Shown: positions 1-7,978 of the stretch, in pieces
Position numbering within the stretch: the stretch's first letter is position 1
Layout of the letters: each line of letters begins with the position of its first letter
Origin: Clostridia bacterium
Lineage (GTDB): Bacteria; Bacillota; Clostridia; TANB77; UBA1234
Direction of reading: 5' to 3'
Assembly: GCA_900765095.1 (NCBI GenBank)
Contig: CAAFRB010000103.1
Location: forward strand, 1-24,868
DNA length: 24,868 nt
Position numbers and translations under genes: made by a program
The notes under the pieces: generated by a model
Database searches by the model: none
The model's input: the letters and a program-made list of their open reading frames with translations, nothing else
Told to the model about the DNA's origin: nothing

Positions 1-245
1 CATATTATCCATTGATGTATGATTCTTGGAATCCGAAACAGAAACAATATTATTATTCACATAATGGAAATAAGGAAGAAAAAATAAATAGTGTTGTAGG
101 GATTATGAAAGAATTGGGGTTTGAAGATTGTGAGGAAATTCCTTCTCCAGAAATCGAAGAACTCACAGATGAAGAGTTAAAAACAATTGATGTTCTGGAT
201 GATATGGCAATGTTAAGTGACTTGGTATCAAGTAAAAAAGCATAG
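1..245 (+). CDS. C-terminal end of an unknown protein (partial)
   Basis: The frame is already open at the first base and closes at 243-245, so this is the 3' end of a gene that starts outside the window. About 80 residues are visible. They begin with an aromatic, polar stretch (MYDSWNPKQKQYYYSHNG) and continue into an acidic helical tail (EEIEELTDEELK) ending in SSKKA. The TTG at 12 and ATG at 15 could be starts, but neither has a convincing ribosome binding site and the frame continues upstream, so I read it as truncated by the window edge. The next gene starts 17 bases downstream on the same strand, suggesting an operon with the membrane protein. I do not recognise the family. Confidence 0.6.
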   Translation, partial: YYPLMYDSWNPKQKQYYYSHNGNKEEKINSVVGIMKELGFEDCEEIPSPEIEELTDEELKTIDVLDDMAMLSDLVSSKKA

Positions 246-262
246 AGAGGAAAACACACGAA

Positions 263-1273
263 ATGAGAAAATGGAATGAGCATCAAATTATTGATACGAG
301 GCAATTGGTTAATGAGTTGCCTGAAGATGAAAGAGAGCAATATAAACACAAAGTTCTCTTCAAAAATAAATGCCTTATTGAGAATGTAATGATGTTTACA
401 AAGTCAGACTTCAAAAAGTACCGTGAGAACAACGATGCTTATATAGTCGGAAGAATAAAAAAACATCAAAAGCATTATAAGGTATATGAAAAAGAAAAGA
501 CAAAAAATTCTGTTCCATATCCACCTAAAAGCATAAGTCTTGATGAACTTATTGCTGAAAAGCAAAAAAGAAAATATATAGGCTTTGCAACAATGCAATA
601 TCCTGAATTTTCCGAAAAATTCGGGGTAAACTGTATCTCATATGATACCGACCAACCTACATATGCAAAGATGTATGATGTTAAAGAACACAATAACAGT
701 CATACGGTAGGATATGCTTATATAGGTGACAGTAAGTTTTTACAAGTAACAACCTTTAATTTGCTGTGGTTACTGTTACCTTTGTTACTTGCCGTTATAA
801 TTGCATTGGTATTGCATAATTGTCCGTCAGGCAATAATCCTTTCGATACGGCAGATGGTACAACAATCGAGAATAATAACCAACCTGTGGCAACCGAGCA
901 GTTACCAAACTGTGATTATTTGTTGTTTAGCGAAAAGGTAATTCTTACAAAAGATAATCCATACATCAAATTGTGTAATCTAAGCAGTAATGAAGGATTA
1001 TGGTATATTTCGTATCAAATATATATTGATGACAAGCCGTTAATGAATATTAATGAGCCAGACAAAGTATATGATACAGGTGCTATTAAGGCAGGATATC
1101 AAGTTGACGGAACAAAAGATCCTAACTTGAATTTATATGATAGACTTGATGCAGGTACATATAAATTAACTGCAAAAGCAACTCAATATAAGTATGAGGC
1201 AAATGCAAAGGGTGAACATTTAAAAACTTCCGTAGGACAAAATCTAATTACTACACTTGTTATTGAAAAATAA
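263..1273 (+). CDS. single-pass membrane protein with extracellular C-terminal domain
   Basis: A 336-residue protein with a GAGAGG ribosome binding site upstream of its ATG. Residues 1-160 are polar and probably cytoplasmic, with many Lys/Tyr. A strongly hydrophobic stretch at about 166-186 (LLWLLLPLLLAVIIALVL) is a single membrane span with no signal peptide before it. The remaining 150 residues look extracellular and beta-rich, ending with a segment that recalls an Ig-like sandwich (YDRLDAGTYKLTAKATQY). It precedes the secreted protein at 1334 by 60 bases and probably belongs to the same surface operon that ends with the class B sortase. No enzyme motif is visible. A role as a membrane anchor or assembly partner for the secreted proteins is inference from position only. 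Confidence 0.75.
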   Translation: MRKWNEHQIIDTRQLVNELPEDEREQYKHKVLFKNKCLIENVMMFTKSDFKKYRENNDAYIVGRIKKHQKHYKVYEKEKTKNSVPYPPKSISLDELIAEKQKRKYIGFATMQYPEFSEKFGVNCISYDTDQPTYAKMYDVKEHNNSHTVGYAYIGDSKFLQVTTFNLLWLLLPLLLAVIIALVLHNCPSGNNPFDTADGTTIENNNQPVATEQLPNCDYLLFSEKVILTKDNPYIKLCNLSSNEGLWYISYQIYIDDKPLMNINEPDKVYDTGAIKAGYQVDGTKDPNLNLYDRLDAGTYKLTAKATQYKYEANAKGEHLKTSVGQNLITTLVIEK

Positions 1274-1333
1274 CTTAGTGGTAAAGAAATAAATATGTTG
1301 GGTGAAAACAAAAAGCACAGAAAGGAGTTCGTT

Positions 1334-2032
1334 ATGAACAAATTAGTAAAAAGAGTTGTTACAGGAGTGATAACTGTAGCAACGGTAGTGTCTATGACGA
1401 GTATTACTGCTTTTGCAGCCACACCGTCATATGTTAATTCTGTTGGTTCATCAACAAAAGATATTAGTGTTGTTGATAACAGTGGATATTCTGTTGTAGG
1501 TAATGATACAACACAGAACAAGAAGAGTACATATACTAATATTTCTCTTGCAGACGAAAGTGTAACAAGTCCGTGTGAAGTATATGCAACCGTTGCAGAA
1601 GGTTCTAAGGTTTATGACCCTGATAACCCGCAAGCTAACGAAGATGGTTTTGTTGACGGTGCTGTTGTAGTATCACTTCCCACAACATTGATTATAAGCG
1701 GTACACCTAATTCAAAAGGTGAATATATCGGTACAGGTCTTGTAAAGGCTAAGGGTAATGTGGCAGGTACAACTGTAATCAATGTTGTGCCTGATGCAAC
1801 CGTAACTCTCTCATCAGTCGGTAAGTCAAATATTACAGCTAATATTACTACTGAATATACTCAATTTGCACTTCCTACATCAACTGCGACAGGTGACAAG
1901 CTCAACAAGCATCTTGATTATGTATTTAATGATGATTGTAAATCTGTTATTACTGTTAAAGCAAACAATGTAAGTGCAGGTAGTTGGAATGGTGCATTTA
2001 ATAACAATGTATCACTTTCAACAGTAAAATAA
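1334..2032 (+). CDS. secreted protein with a GSWNG-motif domain (short paralogue)
   Basis: I chose the ATG at 1334 (232 residues) over an upstream TTG because AAAGGAG stands at 1321-1327 and translation then begins with a classic signal peptide (MNKLVKRVVTGVITVATVVS, cleavage near TAFAA). The mature part shares its architecture with the N-terminus of the protein at 3908: a VASLPTT/ASLPTT strand followed by (I)SGTP or VPGTP, a KGEYIGTG/EGKYVGEY segment, an alanine-threonine region and a closing GSWNGAFN motif. The protein ends shortly after that motif, with no LPXTG, NPQTN, hydrophobic tail or WxL anchor. The shared domain makes it a paralogue of the larger beta-helix protein. It may be a structural subunit or surface-layer-type component; the domain name is not known to me. 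A rho-independent terminator follows. Confidence 0.8.
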   Translation: MNKLVKRVVTGVITVATVVSMTSITAFAATPSYVNSVGSSTKDISVVDNSGYSVVGNDTTQNKKSTYTNISLADESVTSPCEVYATVAEGSKVYDPDNPQANEDGFVDGAVVVSLPTTLIISGTPNSKGEYIGTGLVKAKGNVAGTTVINVVPDATVTLSSVGKSNITANITTEYTQFALPTSTATGDKLNKHLDYVFNDDCKSVITVKANNVSAGSWNGAFNNNVSLSTVK

Positions 2033-2044
2033 TAATAAATTATA

Positions 2045-2080
2045 AACAGGCAGGGCAATATTATTACTCTGCCTGTTTTT
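2045..2080 (+). terminator. rho-independent terminator after the short secreted protein
   Basis: AACAGGCAG (2045-2053) pairs perfectly with CTGCCTGTT (2069-2077), and the stem runs into a T tract ending at 2080. It closes the operon of the two preceding genes and separates it from the IS110 element. Confidence 0.85.
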
Positions 2081-2233
2081 GAAAGACATCTGGTAATATG
2101 TCAAGATAAATTTAAAAAATAATTTAAATTTTTTTAGCACATTGATAATAAAAAGAGCTTACTTAATAAACCTCCAGAAAAACATTTTTTTGAAAGGTAA
2201 ATTCTGGAAGTGGCTACAATGACGCATATAAAA

Positions 2234-3518
2234 TTACGTTAACTTAACCATCTCCTTTTGAGTATCAATGTAAAGTTGATTTTTCTGTAGCATAGAAAAA
2301 ATCAATCTTACGAATTTTCGTGCAGTAAGTGCGAGTGCTCTTTTATGTTGAAATCTACTGACTTCGTTGTACTTCTTTTGATAAAACATACGATAGTCAT
2401 CATTAGAACGTATAACACTTCCAGTAGCTTCAAGTAAATAGTAACGAAGATATTTGTTACCAGCTTTTGTAATAAAAGTATTGTTGGCAGTAAATTTTCC
2501 TGATTGTCGTTTGCGCCAGCAAAGACCAGCAAATTTGGCTAGTTTTTCTTCTTTAGGAAATCGAGAAATAAAGCCAATTTCAGCAATAATGCCGAGCAGC
2601 GAAAACAGGACCAATACCTTTAATAGAAAGTAAGCATTGATATTCGTTACTAGATAAGCCTTTAACAGCCTTTAAAATAGCCTTGTCCAATTCTTTAATT
2701 TGTTTTTCTAAAGATGAAATACAATTAAAGGAAGCAGCAATAGTAACATTTAAAGGATCATATAAAGCTTTATCTAACCTATAAGAATCACGGCAAGCTT
2801 TTTGAAGAAGTTTTGCAGTATTTTCAGGATTAGAAAAACGACTTTTACCTTTTTCACAAATAAAATCAATAAGTTGTTCAAGAGGCATACAAGCAATTTC
2901 ATCAGGACATAAAAATTCAGTAACAATAGCAGATGCAGTTGCACCAAATTTATTAGAGAAAGGTTGCTCATTTTTATCTAAAACAGCAAGTTCGCTGAAT
3001 TTTAAAAAGATATTAGATAAAGCAAAAGATTTTTCTCTGTTTAAGTTTTCGACAATATGTAATCGTTGTCTAGTTAGTCTTTGAAGAGCAACAAAAGCAG
3101 AACTTTGAAAAGGTAAAGAAGTAATTTTGCCAGTACGAGCAAAATCGCTAATAACCATGCTATCTAAAGGGTCAGTCTTATCGAGAGAAATAAAAGATTC
3201 TCTGTAAGCTTTGATTACCTTAGGATTTAAGCAATAAACTTTTGGTTTGTAACAAGCAAGCTCAGGTGAAGAAGAAAGATAGTTGCAGATATGGAAACTA
3301 TAATAAGAAGTAGATTCCATAGCAATAACAACATATTTTAAATTTTCTGTCTCAAGACAATTACAAAGATTAGTAATTAAGACAGAAACACCTGGCAAAT
3401 TGTTAGAGCAAGAAAAAGACAAAAGTTTTTTAGCAAAAAAATCCATAGCATAAACATAGTTAGACTTAGAGCTAACATCAATACCAACAAAAAGAGTTGA
3501 TTGAAGTTGTTCATTCAT
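2234..3518 (-). pseudogene. IS110-family DEDD transposase, frame broken at one CGG
   Basis: The N-terminal RuvC-like DEDD domain shows D14 (VGIDVSS), E68 (AMESTSYY) and the K-T-D-P-L-D motif at D116/D119. The C-terminal transposase domain reads KGIGPVFAA, then IIAEIG and FAGLCW. The frame starting at 3518 ends at 2580. The rest of the protein lies one base over, from about 2614 down to 2234. On the coding strand the junction is GCT-C-GGC-ATT; omitting the C (plus-strand G at 2594) gives AAGIIAEIG, the expected family sequence, and a 427-residue protein of normal IS110 length. This CGG is the only in-frame CGG in the gene. A recent frameshift, a sequence error or programmed +1 recoding are all possible; the same signature recurs in xis and int. 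Confidence 0.85.
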
Positions 3519-3780
3519 AGTGAATCACCACCTTTCAATTCTAAATAATATAAATTAATAAAGGATTACCCCTAGCAATTAGTATATCAACACCCTCGCA
3601 CTAATCAGAACTAAGTAAGAAGGAATGACCTATTTGCTACGATAGTACCTTCAAACTTGAACAACATCTGGGTTAGAAGTAAATAACTAAAAGTAAGGAA
3701 ACAGTCTTTCTAAGAAGTCACCTAAAAGGTGCAACAAGGAAAAAAAGAATTAACCTTTAATTTAAATTTATACAATAATA
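3519..3780 (-). ncRNA. candidate bridge-RNA region of the IS110 element
   Basis: IS110-group elements are known to encode a bridge RNA in the non-coding end 5' of the recombinase gene, and this 260-base stretch occupies that place. It contains stem-loop candidates: GAAGG/CCTTC arms around 3621-3652 with an inner CTAT/ATAG, a TTCAA/TTGAA pair near 3650-3662, and CACCT/AGGTG at 3719-3731. The loop sequence GCTACGAT (3636-3643) resembles GCTACAAT (2213-2220) near the opposite end of the element, as would be expected for a donor-binding loop, but eight bases with one mismatch is weak. A ribosome binding site (AAAGGTGGTGATTC on the minus strand) lies immediately before the transposase start. Confidence 0.4.
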
Positions 3781-3907
3781 TTATACAACATTATGTAAAG
3801 AGTAACCCTTTATTAAATTACATTAAATTTTTCTTATGCAATCATTTATTTAATGTAAATTAAACTTATAAAATTGATTGTAAATATATTATACGAGGAA
3901 GAATGTT

Positions 3908-6046
3908 ATGAAGAAAAAGAAAATTATTTCTTTGTGTATGGCAGCTATTATGGCTGTCAGCACAGTACCATTGACAGCATATGCAGCATCGTCTGTTGGA
4001 AGTACATCAAACGATACAACTATCGGTGAAGATACAGCACAAGGGGCAAAGACACAATATTCTGAAATAGGAATAAGTGATACACAAACACAAGTATATC
4101 TTACGGTTGAAGATAAAGACTTGATTGCTTCACTTCCCACAACAATCATCGTTCCGGGAACACCGACAACTGAAGGAAAATATGTTGGTGAATACTCTGT
4201 CGGAGTAAGTGGCGATATGTCGGGCGACAAAGTAGTTACAATCGAACCTGAAAGTGCCAATGTTGCATTGAAACAAAAAGGTAATAATGATAAAACGGCA
4301 TCGATTTCACAAAAGCAAACAGTGTTCAATTCCGATGATTTTAAGAATAAAACACGAACCAACGGTGCAGTAACGGCTGATAGCTTAACGGCAGGTAGTT
4401 GGAATGGTAAATTCAATTTTAATATTCGCTGTCAACAAGTACAATATAACTATTATTCGAGTATTGAATTAGCAGCGAATGATGCTAACAATATGACAAC
4501 TGCTAATGCAGATGTGTCTAAAGATGATATAAATAAAGCGGTAGCAGCATTAGTTATATCGAATAATAAAGCAACTATAAAAATGCTAAATGATGAAAGT
4601 AATGTGAACAATGTTACTTTAACCCAAGATACTTCCATCAATCTTAATAAACATACAGTAACATTTTCCGAAGGCAAATATCTTACATTTGAAAAAAATC
4701 TCACCATTAACGATGGTGTTATAAATATTGATGACTCAAATTATGGAATATTGGGTACAAAAGATAATACAGAAAACTCATTTGTATTGAATAATGTTAC
4801 ATTTAATCAAAATGTTAGTGAAAATATAAGTTTTAATTCTTATTGTATTGACATAAGCACGGTAAATAGTAATTGTTCAAATTTAGAAATTTATCAAAAA
4901 GGAAAAGGTAATTCATCATACGGCGTATACGGATATACGAATAGAAATGAAGATGAAAAAGCACAAGGACTTTTAGAACACTTTATTTTTGAAAGTACCG
5001 TTGAAAATCCTTCAAAAATTCGTGGAACTCAAAATGGTAAAAATGATGAGATTAGAAAAGCGAAAATAAAAATCAGTTCTCAAAATAATTCTTCTGTATC
5101 AGCTGGAATATTTGGTTCTAATACTTCATCAAGCCTAAAAATATTTGATAGTGATATAGATGCATATTCAGTAAATGGGTATGCCGATGGAATATACACA
5201 CAATCTCCTAATACAACTATTAAAAATTGTAATGTAAATGGAGATAATGGCGCAAAACAGACAGATGGAAATGGTAGTATAGGAGTAGGGATTGGTTTTA
5301 AAAACAAACCTACAACATCCAGTAAAACAATAGTTGAAGATTGCACCATTTATGGAAAACAGTGGGGGGTGGAAACTCCAGATTACGGAGATGTTGTGAT
5401 TAAAAACTGTAATGTGACTTCCACAAATCATATAGCATATATTTGCGGTAATGCTGATATTTATAACTCTACTTTTAAAGTTGCTAATAGAGATAAATAT
5501 CCAAACGGTACACTTGACGCAGCATGTGGATTTTATGCAGGTAGTAACATTGAACGAGTAAAGACACATATTGTTAATATTTATAATTGTGAAATAGGTA
5601 ATCCAGTTGATACATCAGGTGTAAACGTGTCGAATTTTGGCGTTACAGCCAAGAATAACGGTTATTGTCCACCAAAAGAAATAAATATTTATGACTCCAT
5701 AATATATGAAGGAAAAACTTCCGTATTTTCATTCAATGCTTCATCAGCTTATATGAAAAATTATGCTAAATTTAATTTGTATGGAAGCACAAAGTTAATG
5801 GCTAATTCTACTACCGAACTATCATTGGAACAGGTATCAAATGATATTGATTGGTTTACAAATATACTACCTGATAGTATCAATTATGGATTAAAGGCTG
5901 ATTGGGAGTCTTCTAAAGACGAATACATATATTTTGGTGGCAATGTAAGTCCTAATAAGCTTATTGATTTCCATATGTATTGTACTGATAAAGCACCAAA
6001 ATCGCAAGCATACGAAGATTGGGCAAATGTTTATGATTATAGATAA
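3908..6046 (+). CDS. large secreted beta-helix surface protein (GSWNG-domain N-terminus)
   Basis: A 712-residue protein with GAGGAAG upstream of the ATG. Residues 1-26 form a signal peptide (KKKKIISLCMAAIMAVS, ending TAYAA). Residues about 27-180 repeat the domain of the secreted protein at 1334, with ASLPTTIIVPGTP, EGKYVGEYSVGVSGD and a closing AGSWNGKFNFNI. From about residue 250 there are many short strands with N/D/S turns (LKIFDSDIDAYSV, TTIKNCNVNGDNG, VVIKNCNVTSTNH, VNIYNCEIG), the pattern of right-handed parallel beta-helix proteins such as pectate-lyase-like adhesins. No catalytic motif or cell-wall sorting signal is visible at the C-terminus. The class B sortase follows 37 bases downstream. 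An adhesin or carbohydrate-binding role is inference. Confidence 0.8.
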   Translation: MKKKKIISLCMAAIMAVSTVPLTAYAASSVGSTSNDTTIGEDTAQGAKTQYSEIGISDTQTQVYLTVEDKDLIASLPTTIIVPGTPTTEGKYVGEYSVGVSGDMSGDKVVTIEPESANVALKQKGNNDKTASISQKQTVFNSDDFKNKTRTNGAVTADSLTAGSWNGKFNFNIRCQQVQYNYYSSIELAANDANNMTTANADVSKDDINKAVAALVISNNKATIKMLNDESNVNNVTLTQDTSINLNKHTVTFSEGKYLTFEKNLTINDGVINIDDSNYGILGTKDNTENSFVLNNVTFNQNVSENISFNSYCIDISTVNSNCSNLEIYQKGKGNSSYGVYGYTNRNEDEKAQGLLEHFIFESTVENPSKIRGTQNGKNDEIRKAKIKISSQNNSSVSAGIFGSNTSSSLKIFDSDIDAYSVNGYADGIYTQSPNTTIKNCNVNGDNGAKQTDGNGSIGVGIGFKNKPTTSSKTIVEDCTIYGKQWGVETPDYGDVVIKNCNVTSTNHIAYICGNADIYNSTFKVANRDKYPNGTLDAACGFYAGSNIERVKTHIVNIYNCEIGNPVDTSGVNVSNFGVTAKNNGYCPPKEINIYDSIIYEGKTSVFSFNASSAYMKNYAKFNLYGSTKLMANSTTELSLEQVSNDIDWFTNILPDSINYGLKADWESSKDEYIYFGGNVSPNKLIDFHMYCTDKAPKSQAYEDWANVYDYR

Positions 6047-6083
6047 CTTATTGTAATTTATTATTTTGTATGGGGGTGATAAA

Positions 6084-6815
6084 GTGAAGAAAAAAATATT
6101 AAAAAGTGTATGGATTATAATGTTTGTAGCTGTGGTAGGTGCTTTAGTTTATGAAATTATTATGATACATAACTCTTATCAGCAATATAAAGAGGTTGAT
6201 GACACAAATAATGAAATTATAAGTACATATACAAAAAGTACCTCAGAATCGCCGACAGACGATTTTTCAGTAGATTGGGAAAAACTGCTAAGCGTTAATA
6301 AAGATATTATTGCGTGGATCAGGATTCCGGATACAAACATAAATTATCTTGTAGTTCAAGGAAAAAGCAATAGTCAATATTTAAGAAAGAACATATATGG
6401 GAATTATTCTTTTGGTGGCTGCTTATTTGTTGACAGTTCTACACAAAATTCATTTGAAAATATGAATACTATTATTTATGGACATAATCTTATGAATGGG
6501 GCAATGTTTTCAGGACTAAAAAAATTTAGCAACAATGAATATGCTGATAACCACAGAGAAATATACATTTATTTACCTAACGGAATTACAAGAACATATA
6601 AAGTATTTGCTTTTTATAAAATAAAGGCAAATGATTATAGAGTATATGATCCAAATGTTGAAGACTTGTCGGAATATTATCAAATTATTACTGAGAATAA
6701 TCAATTATCTTTAGATGATAACATCGACAATGATAATCCAGTTTTAACATTATCAACCTGTACAAACCATAAGGAAGACGAAAGATACATATTACAAGCA
6801 TATTTAGACTTTTAA
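6084..6815 (+). CDS. srtB: class B sortase
   Basis: Membrane-anchored cysteine transpeptidase that cuts a sorting signal and joins surface proteins to the wall or to each other. I chose GTG at 6084 (243 residues) because GGGGGTGA lies at 6072-6078; the TTG at 6066 has no such site. An N-terminal anchor (about 8-29) precedes the catalytic domain. Class B features are IAWIRIPDTNINYLVVQG near 76-93, IYGHN with the catalytic His134, TLSTC with the nucleophile Cys226, and DERYILQA with Arg234. All three catalytic residues are present and the length is normal. It forms an apparent unit with the beta-helix protein, yet neither secreted protein in the window shows an NPQTN or LPXTG signal, so its substrate is elsewhere or uses an unusual signal. 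Sortase B followed by a DUF4315-type gene is typical of Tn1549-like elements. Confidence 0.93.
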   Translation: MKKKILKSVWIIMFVAVVGALVYEIIMIHNSYQQYKEVDDTNNEIISTYTKSTSESPTDDFSVDWEKLLSVNKDIIAWIRIPDTNINYLVVQGKSNSQYLRKNIYGNYSFGGCLFVDSSTQNSFENMNTIIYGHNLMNGAMFSGLKKFSNNEYADNHREIYIYLPNGITRTYKVFAFYKIKANDYRVYDPNVEDLSEYYQIITENNQLSLDDNIDNDNPVLTLSTCTNHKEDERYILQAYLDF

Positions 6816-6915
6816 ATACTCGTAATATCGTCTGTGTGACAATATGACAAGACTTAATAAATAAGTAATGAAGTTAGTCAAGACAAGTTAAAAACAGCAA
6901 ATAAAGCGACACAGA

Positions 6916-6950
6916 GGGCAAACAATTATATTAGTTGTTTGTCCTTTTCT
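6916..6950 (+). terminator. rho-independent terminator after the sortase
   Basis: GGGCAAACAA (6916 on) pairs with TTGTTTGTCC around a short AT loop, with one G-U pair, followed by TTTTCT. It ends the surface operon. Confidence 0.8.
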
Positions 6951-6978
6951 ATTGTTAATAATTATAATTATTAACAAT
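6951..6978. repeat. perfect 28-base palindrome
   Basis: Fourteen bases, ATTGTTAATAATTA (6951-6964), are followed directly by their exact reverse complement (6965-6978), with no loop. It abuts the preceding terminator and lies in the 290-base gap before the next operon. Perfect dyads of this kind are typical binding sites for dimeric repressors or replication proteins. Here that is inference. Confidence 0.6.
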
Positions 6979-7057
6979 TTGTAAATTATATATTATTATT
7001 ATTGATTTATTATATTATATAGTTAATATAGTATTATAGGCATTTAATATAAAGTAA

Positions 7058-7084
7058 ATAGCGAGCTAAAAGGCTTGCTATTTT
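7058..7084 (+). promoter_or_regulatory. leader hairpin with T tract ahead of the accessory operon
   Basis: ATAGCGAGC (7058-7066) pairs with GCTTGCTAT (7073-7081) with one G-U pair and is followed by TTTT, 24 bases before the first start codon of the nine-gene run. It could be a weak terminator or attenuator controlling entry into the operon. The AT-rich stretch 6979-7057 holds several TATAAT-like hexamers, none paired with a clear -35. Confidence 0.45.
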
Positions 7085-7107
7085 GCGTACGAAAGAAGGT
7101 GAGAAAA

Positions 7108-7293
7108 GTGCTAAAAAAGTTATTAAGAGAGATTGACAGATTAGAGCAATCTAAAACCAAAAAAGTTGAACAAATAAAGATGCTGCAAGATGAAGTAAAT
7201 AAGATTGATGAAGAACTTAAACCTTATTATACTTTAAAAAAGCAGTATGAAAAGTTAGAGTCAACAGCAAACCAATTATTTGAAAATAACTGA
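7108..7293 (+). CDS. small coiled-coil protein, DUF4315-like
   Basis: The GTG at 7108 is preferred over an upstream TTG because AAGGTGAG stands at 7096-7103; the product is 61 residues. The protein is almost entirely one charged amphipathic helix (LREIDRLEQSKTKKVEQIKM, then DEVNKIDEELKPYYTLKKQY), a strong coiled-coil candidate. Its size, helix pattern and position directly after a class B sortase fit the DUF4315 family of Tn1549-like conjugative elements, whose role is unknown. It is the first gene of a run of nine same-strand genes with short spacers. No DNA-binding or membrane segment is visible. The DUF assignment is by resemblance and context, not by a search. Confidence 0.7.
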   Translation: MLKKLLREIDRLEQSKTKKVEQIKMLQDEVNKIDEELKPYYTLKKQYEKLESTANQLFENN

Positions 7294-7317
7294 TGTTATT
7301 TGGAAAGGATTAAGGCT

Positions 7318-7959
7318 ATGGCAAATCTAAAAGATGTTCAAGATATTATGAAATATATAGAAGAAATAACTTCTAAATTGCAATATTCGTCATTTGAAGT
7401 TGCACTTTTGATAGCCGATAGAAGTGAGCTTACACATCAAGAAATCACATCAGAGTTAGTGGAAAAGGTGCAAGAATTATCTGATTCTTATGACAGCCTA
7501 TTTAATGAAGCGTTAAATGAGGATTTAGATGAGATATTTAGAAAAAGCGAAAAGCAGGCTATTAAGATAACATCTGTAGAAGAACTGCAGAAGTATATTG
7601 AAGGCAAAGGCTGGGTAATAAGTGATTGCTCATTTAACGAAGATATTGACTGGGAAATATCAAAACATTCTCCAGCTGGTGAAGACTTTTGCTTTAACAT
7701 TCAATGCAGTAATGCGGTTGAAGATGCTATAAATGCTATTGCAGAATACACTAATTCGTTTGATGAAGAGGAACATATCAAAATGTGGCTTAATGCTAAA
7801 GATATAGATAATAACCGATTGAATGTACCTTCAATAACGGAATTGGTAGAAGATGCAAAAAATATCAAACAAATGCTTACGGAACTTTCAGAAGGACTGG
7901 AGTCTGAACCAGAACTTGACAAGGAAGACTTTGAACCTGATATTTGTGATGGATATTAA
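7318..7959 (+). CDS. acidic element-encoded protein with EPDICDGY tail
   Basis: ATG at 7318 follows GGAAAGGA; 213 residues. The N-terminal 85 residues are helical and acidic. The middle (about 95-160) contains GWVISDCSFNEDIDWEISKH, SPAGEDFCFNI, then DEEEHIKMWLNAK. A WE-x5-AGEDF block followed by F-D-E-E-E-H-x-x-M-W and a P-S-x-x-E-L-V-E-D-A segment is, as I recall, a recurring pattern in hypothetical proteins of Firmicutes plasmids and ICEs; no function is known to me. The C-terminus, EDFEPDICDGY, matches the tails of the proteins at 11124 and 10593. No membrane segment or signal peptide. Likely cytoplasmic. Confidence 0.7.
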   Translation: MANLKDVQDIMKYIEEITSKLQYSSFEVALLIADRSELTHQEITSELVEKVQELSDSYDSLFNEALNEDLDEIFRKSEKQAIKITSVEELQKYIEGKGWVISDCSFNEDIDWEISKHSPAGEDFCFNIQCSNAVEDAINAIAEYTNSFDEEEHIKMWLNAKDIDNNRLNVPSITELVEDAKNIKQMLTELSEGLESEPELDKEDFEPDICDGY

Positions 7960-7978
7960 ATAAAAGGAAGTGAGAACA

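Larger units (their letters stand above)
2100..3780 (-). mobile_element. IS110-family insertion sequence (approximate ends)
   Basis: The element is recognised from its DEDD transposase on the minus strand and from the long non-coding end upstream of that gene. IS110 elements have no terminal inverted repeats and often make no target duplication, so the ends given here are estimates: the left end lies between the terminator at 2080 and the transposase stop at 2234, and the right end lies before the start of the next surface gene at 3908. A TCCAGAA/TTCTGGA hairpin (2173-2208) lies in the left non-coding end. The insertion falls between two transcription units, one with a terminator and one with its own leader, so it interrupts no recognisable gene. 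Confidence 0.75.

Noticed and set aside
2081..3907. Exact IS110 ends from target duplications
   Set aside because: I found no clear direct repeat flanking the element, as expected for a family without consistent target duplications. The ends are estimates.
3908..6046. LPXTG/NPQTN sorting signal in the beta-helix protein
   Set aside because: The C-terminus is polar to the end and lacks a hydrophobic segment and basic tail; NVSPNKLID is not a sorting motif.
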